Shown here: positions 54,566 to 64,000 of the stretch, piece after piece
Numbering within the stretch: position 1 is the stretch's first letter
Layout: each line of letters starts with the position of its first letter
Source of the DNA: Temnothorax longispinosus
Lineage: Eukaryota > Arthropoda > Insecta > Hymenoptera > Formicidae
Assembly (NCBI RefSeq): GCF_030848805.1
Contig: NC_092367.1
Span: forward strand, 14,751,692 to 14,815,691
Reading direction: 5' to 3'
DNA length: 64,000 bases
Notes under the pieces: model-generated
Seen by the model: only the letters and a program-made list of their open reading frames with translations
What the model was told of the DNA's origin: nothing
Databases searched by the model: none
Made by a program: the position numbers and the translations under genes

Positions 54566-57500
54566 AGCCTCGATCTTCACGATAAATCTTTCCCGGACAA
54601 TTTTAATCGGCGATCCGCTTGGACTGAAATGCAACTTCACGGTCGTTTGCGGCCGCATCTTCATTCGTCTTTACATTCGCGGACGCGACAAATCTTCTCG
54701 TCTGTTTTCCAGCAGCTGCGTTTCCACGGGGGAGATTTGCCCGGCGAAACACACAGCCGTTTCGCGACTTTGAAGCTTAATAAATTTCTTTTACATTTAT
54801 GTGCGCCCTATAACTCATTGAAACGCACCCCCCGCCGCCGCAGCAAAAGCTTCCATACGACCGTTATTGGACCGTGTGTGCAGAGGGCTGACGTAAATCC
54901 TCCGTATCTTCGCCATTTTTCCGCTCGACTTCCTTTGTCGCGCACATAATTTATTACGCCTCTAAATTTACGTAATTTATCGTTCCGCGTTTAAATCATC
55001 CCTCTGGAATTTTTGCAACAACAAACTGCATAATTGTTGCACCGCATCTACAGCCCGTGGCGTTCAGCTCGATAAGGATTGTATATAATTATTTTTTCCG
55101 ACGCACCCCCGGCTCGACTGGGTATACACGGCCCAATTCAGAAAATGCAATTCGAGTTCTTTTTTTTTTGTCCTTTATATTTTGCCGCGATACATTATCT
55201 CGACCATATAAAATTCGAGGCGTAATTTCCGTCGCTAATTAATGCGAAACTAATTCCTATCCGCTGTCACAATTAAACGTATATACACGTGCGAAATACA
55301 CAGAAACGCGGTATTAATTCACTTCGCTTTAGCCGATGTTGCGCCTGTCCTTCCGTTCACCGCCGCGCATCCGCATAATTTATGACGTAACCAAATTTAT
55401 TTCGCTTGTTATCATCTCCATGCGCGGGACCTAATGAATATCACGCTCGCGAGAAATGTAAACAATCCCTTTAGGGTAACAATTGTCACGGAATAAATAA
55501 ACGTATGCAAATTGTCGAGCGACGCATTGCGCCCAAAACGTATAATATACAAATGATAAATCAGCAAAGCTCCCGCGAAATTATGCTGTCTTCGGATAAA
55601 CAGGGCGCCTTTCTCGCTCCGCTTCTCGTATATCCCTTTCGCTTCGCGTCGCACGTCGGTTTAGTATCGGCTTACCTCGACGCACAACCGCGCGCATTAT
55701 ATCGAATACATCTAACAGATATATTTTTTCTTTACCTAGCGCCATTTCGTTTGGGATGCATCGCAGATGGGATCGACAGCGCATCACTGTCTGATATAAC
55801 ATCTCCCTCCTCTCTCTCTCACCCTCTCTCTCCCTCCCACGTGTTTCCGTCTACACGCGCGCCGGTAAATGCGGGCCATCAATTTCACTTTGTATCCAGA
55901 AGAGAGATTTCGGGATAGCTTCCCGGTCCCGTTTATCCCGTCACTCGCTTCCCTCCGTCCCATTGAACAAGGGGGGAGGGATAGGGGGCAAAAAAGAAAA
56001 CGGACGATTTCACCTTTGCCCTCCAAACTCTTCAGCTTGTCCCGGAGATACTCCACGAACTCCCGGTCTCATCGTTCTTGTTACTCTTACAAGGGAGGAA
56101 GATATTTTAGAGGAAACGAGGAATAATAGCAACATCAGTCGTCGTTGAGATCGAGAATGTACACGTCGTTTCCTCCAAGCTTAATTTTAACGACGAATTT
56201 TTTCGATCAGCTTTAAGCGAATGTTCGCGAAAAAGAAAGAAAAACGACGGGAAAAAACCCGTCGAAATGCTAATGTCTCCTAAAGTCTATTACTTTTCTG
56301 GCGAATCCATAGTCCCGACCGAGCGTGCAAATCCCCAACTTTTCGCAGTTGAGTATGAAAGAAAAAAAAGAAAGCAGTTTTCCCCGCGTCCCGCAAATAA
56401 TGAGAATTACGATCACGTCTGTGGGCGACTGATTTCGAAATAAAATTCGTTCTATTCGCCGAGAGATTATAATAATTCACCGGGCACACCGTTACGCAGT
56501 CCGCCCACGAACCGTTCCGCGTTCCTGCCATCCTCTCTCTTTCCTCCCTCGCCATCCCTCGGCATCCTCGCCCCCGAAAGGAGCAGACAGAGGCAATAAT
56601 CCGGCCATAAGTCTCATCCCATCGTGCAGATAAGATTATTGCGCGACTATTACTCGAACTGAAAGGCGCTCGATTGAAACGGGAGGGGGGGGGAATCTAA
56701 CAATAGGCGGTGGAAACGCGGCGCGCATCGATCCTCGCGATGGGCGAACCCTCAATTGCCGGGACAAATTTATAATTAATTCCTTATCACTGCGAGCGTT
56801 GAGCGAAAATTTTAAATACGCGCGCGCGGTAACGATGAGATATAGAATTTCCGCGGCTATTTTTGCTCGCTGAAACTTACTACACGCGTGTATATACAGT
56901 CGAAGTTACGCCATAAACGTAATTGCCTAATTTTCTAAAATGTCGAGCTAGCTCTTATGCGATTGCACGACATTTCATTATCCCAAATTAGAGCGATTAA
57001 TATGGACGCGCTAATGTCATTGAAATAACAAACTGTAACACGCGGTGTTTCAAAGGTCGGCGATGCGTAATTATTCTCGCGGGCGGAGTATCGTAAAATG
57101 TAAAGGCTCCAAAACGGCGCGTGTTCAAATCGGACTCCAATTTGATATTTAAATTTTATCGAATTCGACACATGCCGGCGCCAAACTGCATCAATCGCGA
57201 CACACGCGCGGGTGTTCGTGCCTGCGCGTCAAAAGCTTGGCCCGCGCAAATTTCGGCGATCGTCGGGAGAGGGTTTAATGGCGGATTCGTTGGCGGAGTA
57301 AACCGTACCTCCGCTTGAATCGGGGATTGGTATCTCGGATTTTTTTCTCACCTCGACCTACTTACTCCGTGTCCGCGCTTTAATTCGCAAGCAGCTGTGA
57401 TGCATCCGTGCGTCATCAAATGAATCTACATTCGCTGGTGCGTGTATATATTATACACGCGGCCACGTCAAAAGTACTCAAGTGTGAGAGAGATTTTAGC

Positions 57501-58295
57501 AAATCTTTCTCTTTCACACCCCTTCCCCCGCCCACACAGACAGAACTGATTTCATGAGGAACGACGTATGACGGTGAAAGCGGCAGGGTCGAAGAGAAAC
57601 TGCTCGTACTTGTAACGCCGTTCTCGCACGCGAATCTTTTCACGAACGGCGACCCTTTCGTCGAACACACGCGCCCGTGTGTTTCCATTTTCTTGCGATT
57701 TCGCACTAAGCCCCCCCCTCCCTCCCTGCACCGTTTCTCCGGTAATGGGAATTTATTTCCAACTACGTGATAGCTCGCCCGGGGAATACGAAAATGAATG
57801 CCATGATCGTAAAATAACAAGCTGCGCCATGAACCGGGACGAACGTGCTCGTACATACAAAATTTCGGAATTTTTGCTCTCCCTCCCTCTCTTTTCCTTT
57901 CTCTCTTTCTCTCTCTCTCTCTCTCGCTCCCCTCTGCTTATACGAATTTACTCGTTATTTTTTCAAGTTCCATCTTTCTAGCCATGCGTGTCGATATATC
58001 TTCTTTTTTTTTAATGTTTTAACTGCCGGACGAGAGTCAATTACGAGATCGTCAGCCGGAACAAAATTCGCAAACTCATGCATGGAGCGAAATTAATATT
58101 TCATCCCACGTCATCGCCATCATCCCCCGAGATTTTATGGGAGCCTCGATAAGCGCCGATTGTTATCGGCAGTCGCATGACGCACATTTAATTTTTAATG
58201 CAATTGGAAATGTCGAATCGAATAACTCTCATTTTCGCCCCTCCCTTCTTTTGTCTCTCCGTCTCTCTTTTCACGTTTCCCCCTTTTTTCCTTTA

Positions 58296-58299
<4 letters not shown>

Positions 58300-58333
<34 letters not shown>
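58300..58333. repeat. (CT)n microsatellite
   Basis: About 17 uninterrupted TC units. Confidence 0.97.
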
Positions 58334-58335
<2 letters not shown>

Positions 58336-59714
58336 ACGGTCACATTTTTTTTTCATCGATCCTGCGACGAAAACGCGACGCGATACGTTAAGGGAACTTT
58401 GTAATTTCCAGCGCGAATCGTAGAACGACCATTTCGACGGGACAGACCTTTTCCCAATTGCGCTCGGTGATGCAATTAAAGTCGAGTCGCAGGAAACGAG
58501 ATCTATCGGTCCCCTCCGATATAATTGTTTCCATGATGCGACCGGAGCATCAATTTTTCCCGCTCCGGTTACGTCACGAGAAATAGTACTTTACGCGACC
58601 GGATCCGTCTTCGCGAATCTTTTCGAGATAACGGTGCGTATCGAAAAGAAGCAAACTATTATATTGCTCAATCTTTTAATTCGATGATTAATGTTTAAAC
58701 GATAGCCAAAGGTTCTCTTTCGTAGCTCGGATCGCTTCTCCTTACCTATTTCTTTTTCCTTCAGTCGCGTTTTTCAATCGTCGCGACTTTTTCATCAAAC
58801 GCGAGAGAGAGTCAAGGCTTTTCGCGCAGCGTTTTTAATCACCGGCTCGTTTAAGGGAGGCTGGGTCGTATCTTCTTCTCACGCGAGCCCGAGTATCTTT
58901 TGAATCACTCGCCCGATGCGCTTCCGACGCGCGTAGAGGATGAAATGGATATTGGGTGCAAGGGTGAAGAGAGAGGGAGGGAGGAGCTTTTCCAGCTTTC
59001 CCTCTCGGGCTGTCGGTTTCCGTTTTTCCCTCCTGGAGATCTCCGTATGCCCCGAACAGGGAGGGTGATGTATCTCCGCGGAGAAGCATCCGAGCGTATT
59101 TTAGAAGCTACTTGCGCGAACGGACGGTCGAAGAACAAGGGGGAAGGAGAGTTCATGTTTATCAATTTCAGAGCTATATCCCAAGACGCCCGGATAGAAT
59201 CGATAAAACCGCGATAAAACCTGATAAAACCTGGGGTAGATAAAACTGATACATGTAGACATTGTTGTAACGCGATAAAACTGCCGGATATAGAGGTTGG
59301 TGGCCGAGGACAGTTTTTAAATAGACAGTAAACGAAATCGGAAGGAACTGCCTGCGCCGCGTGGATATTAGGAGAAAGTTGCCGAAATTTATATTATTAA
59401 TATAAGCAACATTTAGTAACAAAAATATGAAATAAATGCGAAATGAGAAATATAGACAAAAATTCAACAGGTTACATCCTGTTTTTTGTGCGTGCCAACA
59501 ACATTTTAAAAATTCAGGTACAATTGATATTAAATTTTTTTTGATTATTTATACAGCCGATAATCATGCAATCATGCAATTTTATTACAAATTTTTACAT
59601 TGTTCATAAAAGAAGATTTATTGTAGAATATTTTACATTCTTCGCATATACATATTTGCAATGTGCAATTATTATAAAGATCAAATCGACATTCGTATCC
59701 TTCTCTCGTTGCAG

Positions 59715-60012
59715 GAATTAAACAGTCGGCACTTAGATCCCGTGGAGGTGTTTCGCGGGATACCGTACGCCGCGCCTCCGGTGGGAGATTTAAGGTTTCG
59801 ACCCCCCATCTCGCCGATACCTTGGAACGGCGTCAAGCTGGCGGAGACTTTCGGCGCGGTGTGCCCGCAGAATTATCCGGACCTCGCCAATAGCACCGCC
59901 GCTCTCTTGCAGATGCCGCAAGGCAGGTATCAGCAGCTCAAGAAGATGGTCGTCTTTCTGGCGAACCAGAGCGAGGACTGCCTCTTCCTCAATCTGTATA
60001 TACCCGGAAGCG
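59715..60012 (+). CDS. Neuroligin, second coding exon
   Basis: It enters in phase 0 with ELNSRHLDPVEVFRGIPYAAPPVG, the conserved start of the carboxylesterase-like domain, followed by LRFRPPISPIPWNGVKLAETFGAVCPQNYPDL. SEDCLFLNLYIPGS matches the type-B carboxylesterase second signature (E-D-C-L-x-L-N), whose Cys pairs with the upstream CPQ Cys in esterase-fold proteins. NST and NQS are potential N-glycosylation sites. The exon is 298 nt and ends in phase 1 at GTAAGA. The extracellular domain encoded here contributes to the neurexin-binding ectodomain. Confidence 0.94.
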
Positions 60013-63000
60013 GTAAGAAAAACGGCATATCTCGAATTTATTTATAATAATATTCAATCATGTTAACTGTCGAACAGAGCGTTGTTGAAATTATTTTGTA
60101 CAAGTGACTGTTCATCGCGCGTGTGCGATCCACTTTCTCGTAATACTTCCGTTCCTTAGGAATTAAATTACGTGGTGTGTCTCGAAAAAGTAGATTTCTT
60201 TTTCACGAAAGGAGGGCAAGGTCGCGCGATAAATAACGTCCCAAAAGGAGCTATGCAGAATTACGTTTCTATTGTCGCCTAAAGTACCTCGACAGTAATG
60301 TAAAGTTCCTCAGTTCTGACAGAGTAAAAGGGATAATAAGTTTTAATGAAGGTCCTTTATTCTTCGGGAAGGTAGTAAAGCTACTCCACATTGAGTTAAT
60401 GAAAGTTCAACTCCTGCTACTTGAATAAATAATGTATCTTTTGTATCTTTATTATTATTTATTCAAGACGCGTAGATTATTAGGATTGCAACTCGATTAT
60501 CAATTCTCGATCGATCTTTATTTCAAGAGGAACGTACACACGTATACGTATATATCTTTGCTTCGCATTTCCAATAAATTCTTAAAACGTTCTATTGTAA
60601 GAGATTAATAACATTTAAGCGATTGAAAGCACTCGTGCGTTGTGAGCACGAGAGCGGGGAGGAGAAAGAGCTGAAATTGATTTCACGCTTAAAATTATGT
60701 ATCGGCGGCAACGTCCACAGAAGAACGCAATCGACCGCGGTTAATTTTCTACGACTAAAAAAAAACAAGATTTTATGCGGCGGAAAATAACACGTTACAT
60801 CGAGGGGCCGTTGTAAAGTTTCAGGGTGGTTGGCGGCCATAATTCGGCGCTCCTGAAATTCTCAACTATATTATCTATCGGAGCCGACAATTTATGCGTC
60901 CGTATAGTATTACAAGGCGCAAGTTGCTTCCTAAAGTAATTAGTCCTAAAGTAATTAGTACCTTTATACCGGGGTAGTATCAACCTGGGAGCAGCCGCCG
61001 CATGCGCTACGTCGTACGTTGGCTCGGCGCGCGCGATGAAAGATAGAGGTGAATTTGCAACGTAAAGCGGGGTCGGTCTGCGCCGTAACCTCGGTAGGGA
61101 GCTAAAAAGGAGCGCGGGAAGAAGGATTGAAAATTGCGCGAGCTACGCCGAGTAACACGAGGGCGACACGGATAAGCAGGGCACGGTGCAGAGTAAGCCA
61201 CTGTAAGAAAAGGATGACTCTCAGTTGAACCCAAGAGAATTTCCGCCTTAAAGAACTCCAATTTTCGTGACAAACAGACGAGAGCGGTGTATATCGTCGC
61301 CCTGATGCTTTCGCAGGTCCGATTTCAGGCCCGCGGATTTCGCGCGGCGATTAGAGGCGCGATTAACGATCGCCGCGAGCGGCTGCTCTATATGCAATCG
61401 CGGCCGATAAGACGGTGTACGGCTGTCGATCGGCATTCGGTAATCGACAAAGACGGCGCTTTCGCAACGTTGCGAAGCGAGTATTCCCGCCCGGATCGAT
61501 CGATACTAATTGGGCTAGTTTTACGGAGTTAACGGATAATCAAAGTAAGATCGCGGCGCGCGATTGAATTAGTAACTACGATGATTGCGAACTCAACGTA
61601 ACTTGGCAGCGCGCGCGCGCGAAGCCGCATCTCTCGCGGTGGTGGTTTATTAGGATGATGTCTCCCTAGACAGGTAATCCGATGTAGTATAAATCGTGCA
61701 ACAGACAGACGTTAATTAGTTGCGACGCGGCGGACGGATAAACGCGCGCGCTCCCGGTTTATTAGTTACTAAGACGATTATCAATTAAACGGGGACTTTT
61801 AATCTCGAAACCCAGGCTCTGACGGAGACGTCGTGTACATTGAGGACCTCCGTCTCAGGAGGTGAGGAGATTCGTTAAACCCGAAGTACTTACAAATACG
61901 AAAACTCGAGGATTCGAGACGCGCGCAGAGATCTATAAAAAGGCCGTCGTGTAATCCTGAAGCCTTTTATTAAGGTAGTCCTTTTGCAGCACCTTAGTCA
62001 AGTAACAGTCTGTCATGAGGTGATTGAAAACAAACATATTGCAACATCCCAATAATTATAATAATATAAAATATGATTTTACACGCACGATTTAATCGTA
62101 TTTAATTATTTACTAATTTAAAAAATATCACAATAGTAGTGCGGTTGGATTCGATTTAGGTTTAGGTCTAAAAAAATAATTAAATACGATTAAATCGTGC
62201 GTATAAAATCATATTTTATATTATTATAATTATTAAGATGTTGCAATATGTTCGTTTTCAATTATCTCATGACAGACTGTTATTTGACTATAGGTGCTGC
62301 GGAAGGACTATACCTTAATAAGACAAGCTTTTGCGCTTTAATTTACCTCCGCGGTGCCGGCTTTACGCGACGCTCTCAACGTAAAATTTTACGTCCGCCG
62401 TAAAAGGCGAGCGTTTGAAAAAAGGTAGGTGTCCGTTTTATCGGAGCGATTTTCCAACCCTTACCGTATCGGTTTACGACGATCCGCGTGTAAAGCGCGC
62501 GGCGCGGGCGGACCCGCGCGGGATGCGCCCCGAACGAATCCCGCGCGATCGCGTAAACCGCCCCCGCGCCGATCGTGAGAGACGCGCTTATTTTACGCGC
62601 GCGAGAAGTCGCCGCCGCGCCGCGCAACTTCGCTGCTTAAATAAATTCGCGGAGGCGGCGCGGGCGATCGATCGGCGCGCGAAGTTGCTCAAAGAGAAGC
62701 CACATCCTTCGCTCTTCCTCTTCGCCCTCCTTTCAGTAAATGAACAGCTTTGACGCGCGCCACGACGGTTTTTCCGCCAGAGTCGTTCTACGTGCGACGA
62801 ATCGCGATATACCGTGAATGCGCCTTTCCGACGATCTCGAGAGACTGTTAAAACGTGACGAGTACCCGCGCGCAGAGAGCGAGCAGTCGGATCCTTAGCG
62901 CGGATCACGCGATGCAATTAGTCGTCTTAATTGGGCAGATGGCAAACGGCGAAAACGACTGTTTGGCTAGCGGGGACGATTTCATTTTACGTTTGTCGGG

Positions 63001-63372
63001 CGAATAGAGTGGAAACACATTCCGCGAGACTCGGGAGTAAATTTAATCGGAGTGAAACAATATCGCGTAACGAAGTTACAGGCGCGTGGCGCGTGTGCAA
63101 AGAAACGAGACTCTTAAAGCGATGAGAGCTCGCCAGGCGCAATCCTCCGCTTTACATTTTGCGGCTCGCTCGCGACGGGGAGAAGAAGGGTGGGATAAAG
63201 CGGGTATAAGCATAATGCTGCGTGAGCGATAATGTCGCTTGGTATTACGGGAAAGCTGGATCTGTCAATGGAAGGTTTACACGGATGAAAGAGGAGTTTA
63301 TTCGCGGAAGAAAATGGAAGAGCGACCGCGCGGACGGACACAACTCCAACGGTTTGCCTGCTCTGCTTTCAG
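60013..63372 (+). other. Neuroligin intron 2 (3,360 bp) with a MITE
   Basis: The donor is GTAAGA and the acceptor TGCTTTCAG. It contains the TTAA MITE at 61974-62314, a 16-bp tandem repeat CCTAAAGTAATTAGT (about 60930-60960) and a GC-rich 3' half. No additional exon was identified. Confidence 0.8.
61974..62314. mobile_element. 341-bp TTAA-flanked MITE with ~150-bp TIRs
   Basis: TTAA at 61970-61973 and 62315-62318 flank inverted arms beginning GGTAGTCC / GGTATAGTCC. The arms pair over about 150 bp with roughly 90% identity, sharing AACAGTCTGTCATGAG, GAAAAC, CATATTGCAACATC and CGCACGATTTAATCG. The centre is a short loop and there is no coding capacity. TTAA targets suggest a piggyBac- or Kolobok-mobilised element. 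It lies in a neuroligin intron. Confidence 0.88.
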
Positions 63373-63525
63373 GATCTCGAGGACTGGAGGCGCCGTACGC
63401 GGTGATGGTGTACGTACACGGCGAAAGTTTCGAATGGGGATCGGGTAACTTGTACGATGGATCGGTTTTGGCGAGCGCCGGCCACGTCATAGTGATCACG
63501 CTCAACTATCGTCTCGGCATCTTAG
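63373..63525 (+). CDS. Neuroligin, third coding exon
   Basis: The split Gly codon from exon 2 is completed (GSRGLEAPYAVMVYVHGESFEW), followed by GSGNLYDGSVLASAGHVIVITLNYRLGILG. VYVHGESFEWGSGN aligns with the oxyanion-loop segment of carboxylesterases (HGGxF), with GES in place of GG as is usual in neuroligins. VIVITLNYRLGILG is the next conserved strand. The exon is 153 nt, with phase 1 at both ends, and ends at GTACGT. The region of the former catalytic serine and the rest of the ectodomain, transmembrane helix and PDZ-binding tail lie beyond the window. Confidence 0.95.
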
Positions 63526-64000
63526 GTACGTGCCAGCCTTTAATCAACCCCGTCCCCGTATATCCCCGAAAGCATTTTCATTAAGCGAACCTCCTGACGC
63601 AACATTCCACGGTCGCGGATAAAGCAATTCCAAATGCCATCCACCTTTCCGCCAAGATACTTCAATTTGTAATATGTAATCTCCGATATCTTTATTTATT
63701 AATTAATTTGTTTATTTAGAATTTTCAATTTTCTTCACTTCTGAATGTGCGCTAACTTGTAGAAGGTACCTTTGTTTACTGAATAACATTTAAATAGACA
63801 GTTAATAAGTTTTAAATTAATTTTCTTATCATTAATATTGGAAAAAGTTGCAGTGTGTATCTGGAAAACGGAAAAGTCGCGTCTATTACTCGCACTTCCT
63901 CGAAAGTAAGTTCGTATCATTAACTGCCTATGCTATACTTCCCCGAAATAGAGAGACAGCTTCGTAGAAACCATTTACATTCTTAAGTCAATATTGGCAC
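63526..64000 (+). other. Neuroligin intron 3, partial
   Basis: AT-rich intronic sequence after the donor GTACGT; no coding seen to the window end. Confidence 0.75.

Larger units (their letters stand above)
49997..59714 (+). other. Neuroligin intron 1 (9,718 bp)
   Basis: The donor is GTATGT and the acceptor TTCTCTCGTTGCAG. The 5' end carries a GA tract (50069-50092). The rest is GC-rich with repeated CT tracts (51018-51064, 54541-54565, 57901-57925, 58300-58333) and C runs (52672-52686, and near 53741-53750). No further exon is recognised. Sequence immediately upstream of the acceptor (59220-59700) is AT-rich. Confidence 0.8.

Noticed and set aside
49997..63372. Search for the conserved miR-932, known in an insect neuroligin intron
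   Set aside because: No match to the mature sequence as I remember it was seen in either intron here; it may lie in a later intron outside the window or in another paralogue.
1..64000. CRISPR arrays, rRNA genes, bacterial-style operons or terminators
   Set aside because: No regularly spaced repeats, rRNA-like sequence or operonic layout found; gene structure is eukaryotic throughout.

Overview
The window is animal nuclear DNA, almost certainly from an insect and most likely a hymenopteran (ant-like). It has spliced genes with GT-AG introns and a neuroligin and an AP-1 mu subunit of insect type. It also has copia, TTAA-flanked and TA-flanked transposons, many CT/GA/TA microsatellites, and a sharp contrast between AT-rich blocks (about 1-11.4 kb, 38.5-40.7 kb) and long GC- and CpG-rich blocks. 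No bacterial operons, CRISPR arrays or convincing tRNA/rRNA genes were seen. The species call is an inference from gene content and composition.

Layout. (1) 1-5201: the 3' part of a decayed Ty1/copia retrotransposon (protease, integrase, reverse transcriptase, RNase H, 3' LTR). It is interrupted in its reverse transcriptase by two TIR elements, a 1.5-kb non-coding one (2068-3571) and a 156-bp one with 44-bp arms (3901-4056). (2) 5339-5775: the last two exons of a CYP4-type cytochrome P450, 137 bp downstream of the LTR; the rest of that gene lies upstream of the window or is lost. (3) 5776-11.4 kb: AT-rich DNA with a possible spliced minus-strand transcript, two MITEs, and a small unrecognised plus-strand gene whose 3' exon is tandemly duplicated next to a 500-N assembly gap. 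(4) 11.5-36.4 kb: about 25 kb of CpG-rich non-coding DNA with microsatellites and no exon I can defend. (5) 36.5-38.3 kb, minus strand: a complete AP-1 mu gene (422 aa in one coding exon, plus a spliced 5' UTR), followed in frame after its TAG by 23 coding-like codons. (6) 38.5-49.3 kb: intergenic DNA with a TTAA-flanked 735-bp element, a pogo/Tigger-like remnant, a 2.1-kb element with ~540-bp near-identical inverted repeats carrying a frameshifted Cys-rich ORF, and a 234-bp piggyBac-like MITE. (7) 49.3-64 kb, plus strand: the first three coding exons of a neuroligin separated by 9.7-kb and 3.4-kb introns; the gene continues beyond the window.

The genes do not form a pathway. AP-1 mu works in clathrin-coated vesicle sorting at the trans-Golgi/endosome, neuroligin is a postsynaptic adhesion receptor, and the P450 is an ER-membrane monooxygenase. 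The observations most worth checking are the possible stop-codon readthrough extension of AP-1 mu, the young long-TIR element with its Cys-rich ORF, and the tandem-exon gene at the assembly gap.
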